Source: an uncultured Lachnospiraceae bacterium (GTDB lineage Bacteria; Bacillota; Clostridia; Lachnospirales; Lachnospiraceae). From it: a stretch of DNA of 21,575 nucleotides. The notes under the pieces are model-generated. The model did not search any database. It saw nothing but the letters and a program-made list of their open reading frames with translations, and was not told where the DNA came from. This document shows, piece after piece, positions 16,332 through 21,575 of this stretch. Location of the stretch: NCBI GenBank assembly GCA_910583965.1, contig CAJUAE010000052.1, positions 1 through 21,575 of the forward strand, given 5' to 3'. Each line of letters starts with the position of its first letter. Positions within the stretch are counted from its first letter, which is position 1. Position numbers and translations under genes: made by a program.

Positions 16332-16529
16332 ATGACAGAAGAAAAGAAAGAATTAAATGAGATGGAGCTGTTAGAACAAAATATTATTAAAAATTATAAT
16401 GAACTGTTAAAAACATTGCTTGAGGAGGGGGATATGGACACCTTGGAGCAGGTAATTACAGATGATGCGTATCGATATAAACTGATGGATATGCACACGC
16501 GCAAATTGCGAAGTGAACATGAACTTTAA
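16332..16529 (+). CDS. Small acidic helical protein downstream of cheD
   Basis: This encodes 65 aa from ATG 16332, preceded by GGAAAGGCGGGA at about the right distance. It is rich in Glu, Leu and Lys, and by eye mostly alpha-helical with a short coiled-coil tendency (residues ~5-40). It has no cysteines, signal peptide or membrane segment. It lies 42 bp after cheD on the same strand with no terminator between, so the two are probably co-transcribed. A chemotaxis link is possible from position alone; I do not recognise the family. Confidence 0.65.
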   Translation: MTEEKKELNEMELLEQNIIKNYNELLKTLLEEGDMDTLEQVITDDAYRYKLMDMHTRKLRSEHEL

Positions 16530-16558
16530 GAAATTGTGTAGACAAAGCTTTTTTGTGT

Positions 16559-16658
16559 GCCGTTTAGCGGCTTAGTTCTTCTGTACGGGTCTGTGCAATC
16601 AAGTAGAGAAGATTCATCTTCTCCCTACTCGCGCCGGACGCGGGCAGCATTTTGCTGC
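16559..16658. other. Cluster of four consecutive hairpins
   Basis: Within 100 bp there are GCCG-TTTAG-CGGC (16559-16571); a long stem AGTAG+AGAAGAT (16602-16613) with ATCTTCT+CTACT (16616-16629), interrupted only by a CC bulge; CGCG-CCGGA-CGCG (16630-16642); and GCAGC-ATTTT-GCTGC (16644-16658). No open reading frame is credible here. It could be a small structured RNA, the 3' end of the cheD transcript or a repeat element. Fold positions are read directly; function is unknown. Confidence 0.5.
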
Positions 16659-16680
16659 ATAGTTCCTCTCTGTGTCCATG

Positions 16681-16727
16681 TACATAAAAAAATGCGTTTT
16701 CATTGTAGAAAGCGCATTTTTTATGTA
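16681..16727. terminator. Bidirectional terminator between convergent genes
   Basis: AAAAAATGCG-T-TTTC (16687-16701) pairs with GAAA-G-CGCATTTTTT (16708-16722) around loop ATTGTA, and the pairing extends outward through ACAT/ATGT. A-runs on one side and T-runs on the other make it a rho-independent terminator in both directions. It serves the cheD unit (+) and the PHP gene (-), which converge here. Confidence 0.88.
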
Positions 16728-16739
16728 AGAAAATGAATA

Positions 16740-17513
16740 TTATTGGTTTAATAAAGAAAGTGCAAGTTTTCTTTTGTGATGACGATACATGCTTGCAAAG
16801 TGATTGTACACCCAGAATCCCTCAACAAGAACATGATTGAAAACGCCAAGTTTTCCTTTTACAGTGCCTTGATAGTAATCTCCGCCATATTTTATGTTCT
16901 TTTTGTCTTTCATATATTGAATCAGTTCAGACTCACACGTAATATCAGATTCCAATTCTGTGTAGGCTGTGCCAACGCAGTCTGGATGATGAGAATCACT
17001 GCCACCAAACATTGGCAGATTGTATTGGAAGGCAAGTCTGCGTGCTTCCATGTTTGAATCTTGTGATTCACAGGCATTAAAACCTTCTAAAAAGTCAAAT
17101 TGCTTCATTATATCAGGATTTTTTTTGTAGGCGCGTGTGCGCGTAATACTCAGATGACGTTCTCCACATGGATGTGCAGGACCAAGAATACCACCATGTC
17201 TGTGAACGATATCTTGCAAAACTTTTACAGGAAGACCACGACATTCCATCAAAAGAAGTTTTACATTTTCGGGTAAAATTACAAGAATGTGTCCTGCATC
17301 AATTGTATCGTATTCAATTCCTTTTAGAACAGTAAAATCATTGATAGAATCTTTTAAAGAATCACGATATTTGCGAAAACCATTATAGGAATCATGATCT
17401 GTTACAAGCATACCATGAAAACCTTTTGATTTTAAAATTTTAATATACTCCGCAATTGGAATCTTTCCATCCATAGAGCCTTCTTTTGTATGGCAGTGCA
17501 TATCTAATCTCAT
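16740..17513 (-). CDS. PHP-domain metal-dependent phosphoesterase
   Basis: This encodes 257 aa. I chose the ATG at 17513, reading MRLDMHCHT; GGAGGG (17524-17529 on the complement) lies 10 nt upstream. A longer start at 17531 would overlap that site. PHP metal ligands are present in order: His6 and His8 (MHCHT), Asp39 and His40 (VTDHD), Glu67 (GIEYD), His75, His114 (GPAHP), Asp173 and His175 (GSDSHH). The PHP fold binds about three metal ions and hydrolyses phosphoesters, as in histidinol phosphatase or TrpH/YciV-type nucleotidases. It is cytoplasmic, with no membrane segment. It stands alone, ending at the shared terminator. Substrate cannot be assigned; the intact metal set suggests activity. 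Confidence 0.85.
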   Translation of the reverse strand: MRLDMHCHTKEGSMDGKIPIAEYIKILKSKGFHGMLVTDHDSYNGFRKYRDSLKDSINDFTVLKGIEYDTIDAGHILVILPENVKLLLMECRGLPVKVLQDIVHRHGGILGPAHPCGERHLSITRTRAYKKNPDIMKQFDFLEGFNACESQDSNMEARRLAFQYNLPMFGGSDSHHPDCVGTAYTELESDITCESELIQYMKDKKNIKYGGDYYQGTVKGKLGVFNHVLVEGFWVYNHFASMYRHHKRKLALSLLNQ

Positions 17514-17906
17514 ATACAGGGAACCCTCCAAAAATATATAATAAAAAATAATGGATTAAAACATTAATAAATTCTTGATTGTATTAGATTATTCTCACTT
17601 ATTTAATATACTTGAAATAATCGAAATAATCAAATATCAATTTATGGAAAACAGATAAAAAAGTTTACAAAGATTTTAGAAAAGAATTGTGAATTTATTT
17701 TAGCTAATTTTTTTCTAAAGAAAAAGAAATATCATAATGTACATAAAATAAATAAATTTATTATAATATCTATTTAAAATATATAAAAATATTTTTGTAA
17801 AATGCACAAATAGCGCTTTTTGGTATTAAAAGAAATGGAAAAATAGATTAATTTCTTTTGGTTTCCTTAAGATTTTATGAAGAATGCAAAAGATTGCAAT
17901 TGGAAG

Positions 17907-17935
17907 TTGACTTTATACAATGCATACTCTATAAT
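17907..17935 (+). promoter_or_regulatory. Near-consensus sigma-A promoter of the PAP2 gene
   Basis: TTGACT (17907-17912), an exact 17-bp spacer and TATAAT (17930-17935) form the best promoter in the window. Transcription should start near 17942, giving a leader of about 150 nt before the GTG at 18095, long enough for regulatory RNA structure. Confidence 0.8.
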
Positions 17936-18017
17936 GAGGGACAGTTCATAAAGAATGGTTTCGGAAATGCTTTTAATGTTAAAAAATTTAGTTTTTAAAA
18001 GTATATTTTAGCATTGT

Positions 18018-18057
18018 GGAGGGAAATAGTGTGAAATTAAAATTTCACACCTCCTGA
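18018..18057 (+). promoter_or_regulatory. Possible 8-codon leader peptide nested in a hairpin
   Basis: GGAGGG (18018-18023), 7 nt, then GTG (18031) opens MKLKFHTS with stop TGA at 18055-18057. The same bases form a perfect 9-bp stem, GTGTGAAAT (18029-18037) with ATTTCACAC (18042-18050). CCTCC (18050-18054) can pair with GGAGG, hiding the leader's own ribosome site. It is either a translated leader or a purely structural anti-ribosome-site hairpin. Sequence facts are certain; translation is inferred. Confidence 0.4.
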
Positions 18058-18064
18058 TTTGTAC

Positions 18065-18089
18065 GCCTGCTGAAGCAGGCAGATGGGAG
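18065..18089 (+). promoter_or_regulatory. Hairpin plus ribosome site deciding the PAP2 start
   Basis: GCCTGC-TGAA-GCAGGC (18065-18080) sits just before GGGAG (18085-18089), which is 5 nt from GTG 18095. An ATG at 18083 in the same frame overlaps this ribosome site and has none of its own outside the stem, so GTG 18095 is the better start. The placement mirrors the hairpin leaders at 1151 and 14812. Confidence 0.55.
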
Positions 18090-18094
18090 TTATT

Positions 18095-18790
18095 GTGAAA
18101 ATAAAGAAAAATAGCATCTACAAATGGGGAACAGGACTGATTGTACAATATAAGTCATTGGCTATTATGACTGTGTATGCAGTGGTTTATCTCACAGTGT
18201 TTTTCTATCTTGAGAGAAGAAATGTGGCAGTACATGAAATTAATTTTGGAATTGATGCTTATATTCCATTTTGTGAAGTGTTCATTGTGCCTTACTTGTT
18301 ATGGTTTCCTTATGTGGCACTCACAGTCGTTTTGCTGTGTATTCGAGATAAGGAAGAAAGCGAGAAGCTTGTCGCTTTCTTAATGGCAGGAATGACAATA
18401 TTTATTATTGTGTCAGCGGTATTTCCAAATGGACATAATTTAAGACCAAAGACATTTGCACAGGACAATATTTTTATTGATTTAATTAAAAATCTTTATG
18501 CGACTGATACACCAACAAATATTCTTCCAAGTATTCATGTGTATAATTCAGTTGCAATTATGATTGCAGTGTGGCGAAGCAAATGTTTTGTAAATCATCG
18601 AATTGTCAAGACAGGAATGATTGCGCTTGGCGTGAGTATTATTTTTTCAACGGTGCTTATCAAACAGCATTCTATGCTCGATGTACTTCTTGCGCTACTG
18701 CTCTCAGCAGTGATGTATTCTATCTGCTATAAGAAAACTACAGTTCGAGAAAAACGAGTATCTACAGCAAGAAACCGAGTGGGAGAATAG
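18095..18790 (+). CDS. PAP2-family membrane phosphatase
   Basis: This encodes 231 aa from GTG 18095 (GGGAG 5 nt upstream). It is a multi-pass membrane protein with hydrophobic segments near residues 22-39, 62-83, 93-110, 150-160, 174-189 and 196-212. PAP2 motifs: motif 1 is reduced to LRPK (Arg117, Pro118), with Phe110 where the usual Lys of KX6RP would be; motif 2 is PSIH (145-148, usually PSGH); motif 3 is S-x6-H-x3-D (Ser185, His192, Asp196), with Ser where many members have SR. The catalytic His pair and Asp remain, so hydrolysis of a lipid phosphate such as phosphatidate or undecaprenyl pyrophosphate is plausible. It is monocistronic, with its own promoter and terminator. The elaborate leader suggests post-transcriptional control. 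Confidence 0.8.
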   Translation: MKIKKNSIYKWGTGLIVQYKSLAIMTVYAVVYLTVFFYLERRNVAVHEINFGIDAYIPFCEVFIVPYLLWFPYVALTVVLLCIRDKEESEKLVAFLMAGMTIFIIVSAVFPNGHNLRPKTFAQDNIFIDLIKNLYATDTPTNILPSIHVYNSVAIMIAVWRSKCFVNHRIVKTGMIALGVSIIFSTVLIKQHSMLDVLLALLLSAVMYSICYKKTTVREKRVSTARNRVGE

Positions 18791-18816
18791 AGTGAGATAT
18801 TTTATATAAGGCAAAT

Positions 18817-18846
18817 AAAAATGCAGCTCATTAGAGCTGCATTTTT
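18817..18846. terminator. Perfect 13-bp bidirectional terminator
   Basis: AAAAATGCAGCTC (18817-18829), loop ATTA, then GAGCTGCATTTTT (18834-18846): a perfect stem with A and T runs at its ends. It ends the PAP2 transcript and, read on the other strand, the antitoxin transcript converging from 18880. Confidence 0.93.
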
Positions 18847-18879
18847 GGGTTAAATAGTAACATATCTTGAAACAATATT

Positions 18880-19080
18880 TCAATGAAGGACATTTACCGA
18901 ATTATTGTCTATTACATAACGGGAAATATTGTCGTAACTTTCCTCGGCCATAATAAAAACTTTACGTCCACTTTTTAATGTGAGCGTGACTGTCTCATTG
19001 CCTTTATTTATCTCGTCGCATATTTCGTCAAAATTGTTTTTCAGAGTTGTGAAATCCATTTCTTTTAATGATTCTTTCAT
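18880..19080 (-). CDS. Phd/YefM-like antitoxin without a toxin partner
   Basis: This encodes 66 aa. The ATG at 19080 is preceded on the minus strand by AGGAGG, 8 nt away. The protein matches the short Phd/YefM N-terminal DNA-binding fold: FTTLKNNFDEICDEIN, then a VTLTLKSGRKVFIMAEESYD strand-loop-helix. Such antitoxins bind DNA as dimers and neutralise a toxin (YoeB/Txe, Doc) encoded next to them, usually downstream. Here the next feature downstream is a terminator and the PAP2 gene, and upstream is non-coding, so no toxin is present. Members are about 75-90 aa; this one is short, with a brief C-terminal tail (NNSVNVLH) where the toxin-wrapping part normally lies. An orphan regulator or remnant is inferred. 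Confidence 0.75.
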   Translation of the reverse strand: MKESLKEMDFTTLKNNFDEICDEINKGNETVTLTLKSGRKVFIMAEESYDNISRYVIDNNSVNVLH

Positions 19081-19137
19081 ACTGGAATCCTCCTAATTCC
19101 TGATTTAAGGAACAGTGACTACAAAAGTAAAGCAACT

Positions 19138-19166
19138 TTTATAGTAATGTGACCCTGCGGTTTCAA
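19138..19166 (-). promoter_or_regulatory. Predicted promoter of the orphan antitoxin gene
   Basis: On the minus strand, TTGAAA (19161-19166), a 17-bp spacer and TATAAA (19138-19143) predict a start near 19131, about 50 nt before the ATG. Further upstream, GTATCC-ACACA-GGATAC (19210-19226) is a small palindrome of unknown use. The remaining 19227-19378 is AT-rich and shows nothing else. Confidence 0.6.
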
Positions 19167-19378
19167 CAATACCACAGAAGGGATATTTTCTAAATACAAA
19201 GGCAGCGCAGTATCCACACAGGATACCTTATTGAATACTTCTAATATACATGTTTTTTTATATAAATTCAAGTTAAAATCAGAATATTGTGTGTATATCT
19301 GGAAAAATTGTTAAATATTACAAAAAGAAAACTATCTTAAATAAAAAATTAGGTAATATTTATATTCATTTCATTTTT

Positions 19379-20281
19379 TCACACAATTTTTTGCTGGCGT
19401 TCGGGAGCAAATCCTTCAAAGATAAACAGATCGAAGCTTGGAGAAACTTTTTCCAGTTCTTCTTGTGAACGAACTGTCCATGCGACACTTAAACTCTTAT
19501 AAAGTTTACGACAGATTGTTCTGGAAAGCTCATTTTTATGTTTGCAATTGTAAGCAATAAAGTCGGGAGATGCATAGCAATTGCCAATAAGGTGTGAGAG
19601 CAAAAAGTAGGGAATATTTAATTTTTGTTTTGTAAAATCTTCAGAAAGTTGTCCCCGTACAATGTTTGGTCTGTGAATTTTGTACCAGCGTACTGCCAGT
19701 GGATGAAAAGATTCAATACAATACAATCCTTTATAATCAGAGAGAATATTGTCGCAGATACGACAGAGCTTGTCTGCATTTTTTTCAACTTTATATTCTA
19801 TAATTAATGGGACACGGCCATCTATCATTTTTAAGATTTCTGCAAAAGAGGGGATGCGTTCTTGCGTTCCAAGCAGACGAAATTGCTGAAGTTCTTCAAA
19901 GGTGTAATCTCTCAGATTTCCTTTGACACCACAAATGCGATTTAAAGTATCATCATGAAAAACCACTGGAACATCATCTTTAGTAAGATGTACATCAAAT
20001 TCAATTCCATAGCCTAAATCAGCGGCGCGCTTAATGGCAGCATAGGAATTTTCAGGGAAACATCCTTCTTCCTTTTTGGCATCTTTTGAAGACTGTCCAA
20101 TAATTTTTAGGCGTTGTATGGTAGGATTCATGTTATGTAATCCACGATGAGCATACATATGTCCGAAGAAAGGTTTGTAGTCAGGACGTCCATAAAGACG
20201 TGGTTTGATTGAGATTAAGTACAAAATTGTCAGAGTGACTACGGATAATATCATTTTTAAGATAATGAAAAACATTCCCAT
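19379..20281 (-). CDS. Membrane-anchored glycerophosphodiester phosphodiesterase
   Basis: This encodes 300 aa. I chose the ATG at 20281 because GAGGT lies 7-8 nt upstream on the minus strand; a TTG at 20305 would place that site inside the gene. Residues ~3-25 form one hydrophobic anchor segment, so the enzyme is tethered to the membrane. The GDPD catalytic set is present: HRG (His45, Arg46), PENS (Glu77, Asn78), EFDVHLT (Glu94, Asp96), FHD (His109, Asp110) and IEYK (Glu162, Lys164). The family cuts glycerophosphodiesters into an alcohol and glycerol 3-phosphate, as in phospholipid or teichoic acid recycling. Oddly, about 30 residues separate HRG from PENS, including a polar QSSKDAKKEEG stretch; many relatives are more compact there. 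It is a single-gene unit on its strand. Confidence 0.88.
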   Translation of the reverse strand: MGMFFIILKMILSVVTLTILYLISIKPRLYGRPDYKPFFGHMYAHRGLHNMNPTIQRLKIIGQSSKDAKKEEGCFPENSYAAIKRAADLGYGIEFDVHLTKDDVPVVFHDDTLNRICGVKGNLRDYTFEELQQFRLLGTQERIPSFAEILKMIDGRVPLIIEYKVEKNADKLCRICDNILSDYKGLYCIESFHPLAVRWYKIHRPNIVRGQLSEDFTKQKLNIPYFLLSHLIGNCYASPDFIAYNCKHKNELSRTICRKLYKSLSVAWTVRSQEELEKVSPSFDLFIFEGFAPERQQKIV

Positions 20282-20321
20282 AATAAAAACCTCATTGACC
20301 AACAATAAAATTTAAAGTTAC

Positions 20322-20516
20322 TTAGGAACTGTTTAAAAATAATTTGTTAATTTGGCGCAATATAAACGTTCTTCTACAAAGAAAAATCTTCTATATAAAG
20401 AAGAAAATTGTAGACGACAAAAGTATAAAAAGCAATGTTTTCCGTCAAGATTTTCCGATGAAGTGGATGCGCATTAGACAAAGCAAATGGATAGATTATT
20501 TATTAACAGTTTCTTA
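20322..20516. repeat. MITE-like element with terminal inverted repeats
   Basis: GAACTGTTTAAAAATAAT (20326-20343) and the complement of ATTATTTATTAACAGTTT (20495-20512) match at 15 of 18 positions, and the outer TTA/TAA bases continue the symmetry. The roughly 195-bp interior is non-coding and has its own inverted pieces: CTACAA...TTGTAG, and TCTTCT facing AGAAGA. This is the form of a miniature inverted-repeat element or a decayed insertion-sequence relic. No clear target duplication is visible, and the parent family is not identified. Confidence 0.45.
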
Positions 20517-20581
20517 AATTATATAGTACGCGCTTTAAAACCATTTGTAAACAGTGAAATGCAGATTTATTTTATGATGTT

Positions 20582-20781
20582 GGGGTCAAAAGGTATTTTG
20601 CCCCCTATGATACCACGGATTGCTCCGCATTTCATGCTCCCGCAATCCTAAAACACCTCAAATTCGCTCATTTTTCTGTGAAAAATGGCTACTTTTCGGT
20701 GTTTTTGCGGGTCCCAAGTTCAAAAATCCTCTTGCAAGCAAGCTTGCATCGGATTTCTTGACCTTTTGACCCTGGTATCAT
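20582..20781. repeat. Multi-hairpin intergenic element of about 200 bp
   Basis: This is a dense set of inverted repeats: GGGG-t-CAAAA / TTTTG-CCCC (20582-20604); GGATTGC (20617-20623) with GCAATCC (20642-20648); AAAACACC (20650-20657) with GGTGTTTT (20698-20705), enclosing CATTTTTC-TGT-GAAAAATG (20669-20687); and a TGCAAG/CTTGCA stem near 20730-20749. Ends: GGGTCAAAAGGT (20583-20594) is the exact complement of 20761-20772, and ATGATACCA (20607-20615) of 20773-20781. No gene lies inside. It looks like a dispersed structured repeat; copies elsewhere cannot be checked here. Confidence 0.6.
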
Positions 20782-20802
20782 TTTATATTGCAAATATATG
20801 TT

Positions 20803-21282
20803 TTATTTTGTGATATATCGTATTTTTATCCAATCAGGATACCACTCTTTAACCTTTTGAAGAATAATTTCCATTACATCTTTGATAGATGTATCGTTTT
20901 CAAAATTACACGTATTGATATTATTGATACGTATATCATTTTTATCTTTATTAGTTCTCATTGCAAACATTGTGCCAAACCTTCTGGAATTAGGTAATGT
21001 AGCATCAAGTACAACCTCTCCTATCCATTGTTCAAATGAATTTTCGCCAACATACCTTGTAATATTATATATCAACGGTGCTGCATCATCATACCTAAAC
21101 GATATAGACATTATGAAGATTACTTTACCATAAGATACCACAGCAGTGTGATATCCATTGTGTTCGATAACACACATTCGAGTCAAAATATCATTTACTA
21201 CCATCGTGGTATAATCTACATTGGCTACATTTCTTTGGAACTCTTGCGCTTGATTATACTCGTCAGTTATTTCTCTTTGCAT
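20803..21282 (-). CDS. Unrecognised 159-aa protein
   Basis: This encodes 159 aa. The ATG at 21282 has AGGAGA about 5 nt upstream on the minus strand. There is no signal peptide or membrane span; a moderately hydrophobic stretch (AVVSYGKVIFIMSISF, residues ~47-62) reads as beta strands. The composition suggests a small alpha/beta globular protein with charged surface segments (RTNKDKND near residue 109) and a C-terminal helix ending in KEWYPDWIKIRY. I do not recognise the family. It follows the 65-aa glycine-zipper gene by 37 bp on the same strand, so the pair is probably one operon. A role as partner or immunity factor for that peptide is possible from position only. Confidence 0.7.
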   Translation of the reverse strand: MQREITDEYNQAQEFQRNVANVDYTTMVVNDILTRMCVIEHNGYHTAVVSYGKVIFIMSISFRYDDAAPLIYNITRYVGENSFEQWIGEVVLDATLPNSRRFGTMFAMRTNKDKNDIRINNINTCNFENDTSIKDVMEIILQKVKEWYPDWIKIRYITK

Positions 21283-21319
21283 AATTTCTCCTATTCTCTG
21301 TTTAACTTCATAAAATATA

Positions 21320-21517
21320 TTACTTCTCGTCTATTTCACTCCCTATTTTATTACCTTTTAACAAACCGATAATTCTGCCAACAATTGTACCAACAATCGC
21401 TCCAACAATCGCTCCAACTCGTCCTGCTTTAATTCCAATATAAGCATCATTTATAGCTCCTGTTGCTCCAACTATCGTTTTGTCCAAACCACAAACAATT
21501 TCATTTTCTCTTTCCAT
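21320..21517 (-). CDS. Small glycine-zipper protein
   Basis: This encodes 65 aa. The ATG at 21517 follows GGGAGG, about 8 nt upstream on the minus strand. The polar N-terminus (MERENEIVCGLDK) leads to a Gly/Val/Ile-rich segment, residues ~17-53, with repeated G-x3-G spacing (GRVGAIVGAIVGTIVG), then a charged tail (KIGSEIDEK). Glycine zippers pack helices in membranes; they occur in pore-forming bacteriocins, holin-like peptides and some membrane-stress proteins. No clear double-glycine leader site is seen, and no export genes are in view. The single Cys9 is unusual. It is the first visible gene of a two-gene minus-strand unit whose promoter lies near or beyond the window end. The call as a real gene is fair; function is uncertain. 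Confidence 0.65.
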   Translation of the reverse strand: MERENEIVCGLDKTIVGATGAINDAYIGIKAGRVGAIVGAIVGTIVGRIIGLLKGNKIGSEIDEK

Positions 21518-21575
21518 GATGTTTTCCTCCCTATATTGTCAAGTGATTTTCCTTAAAAAATCAAGGAATTTATAG

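Larger units (their letters stand above)
17514..18094. other. AT-rich divergent intergenic region
   Basis: This is a 581-bp gap between two divergently transcribed genes. From 17530 to about 17890 it is extremely AT-rich and I see no gene, RNA or repeat in it. It should contain the PHP promoter (minus strand), but no close match to consensus was found. From 17907 onward it carries the plus-strand promoter and structured leader listed separately. Confidence 0.6.

Noticed and set aside
20788..20997. Plus-strand small frames opposite the 159-aa gene
   Set aside because: They are antisense to a gene with a good ribosome site and have none themselves.

Overview
The window looks like chromosomal DNA from an AT-rich Gram-positive Clostridia member, most likely a Lachnospiraceae-type gut anaerobe. 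That is an inference from strong GGAGG-type ribosome sites, low-GC codon use, a CheD chemotaxis protein, a YtvI-like permease, BspA-type (LRR_5) leucine-rich repeats and a degraded IS200/IS605-type tnpB. No rRNA, tRNA or CRISPR array was seen.

Layout. (1) 1-961: a 3'-truncated TnpB remnant followed by a small lipoprotein gene. (2) 1182-9394: a tight five-gene operon on the + strand, with gaps of about 17-30 bp. It encodes a VWA protein with a degenerate metallopeptidase-like N-terminus, three tandem paralogous intracellular ankyrin-like/LRR proteins, and a MoxR-type AAA+ ATPase. This is the most distinctive system here. The paralogues share N-terminal scaffolds and a C-terminal cap but carry about 2, 5 or 10 LRR units. 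I infer a cytoplasmic ATPase-VWA machine with swappable recognition subunits; the function is unknown. (3) 9395-9656: a hairpin-rich non-coding element. (4) 9657-13538: a 1293-aa secreted protein with an acidic Ser/Thr/Glu tract holding seven 33-bp repeats, then Fn3-like beta modules. (5) 13614-14705: an AI-2E/YtvI-family membrane protein. (6) 14842-15581: a nucleoside phosphorylase gene broken by a one-base frameshift. (7) 15697-16529: a promoter, cheD and a small acidic protein.

(8) 16559-18094: a hairpin cluster, a bidirectional terminator, a minus-strand PHP-domain phosphoesterase, then an AT-rich spacer with a near-consensus promoter and an elaborate 5' leader containing a possible 8-codon peptide. 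(9) 18095-18846: a PAP2-family membrane phosphatase and its terminator. (10) 18880-21517, minus strand: an orphan Phd/YefM-like antitoxin with its own promoter, a membrane-anchored glycerophosphodiester phosphodiesterase, two structured non-coding repeat-like elements (a MITE-like unit at 20322-20516 and a multi-hairpin unit at 20582-20781), an unrecognised 159-aa protein and a 65-aa glycine-zipper protein.

How the genes fit together. The VWA, LRR and AAA+ genes almost certainly act as one complex or pathway, because they are co-transcribed and these families are known partners. The rest is a mixture of single housekeeping or envelope genes separated by structured intergenic DNA. Small hairpins placed directly upstream of ribosome binding sites recur before three unrelated genes (1182, 14842, 18095).
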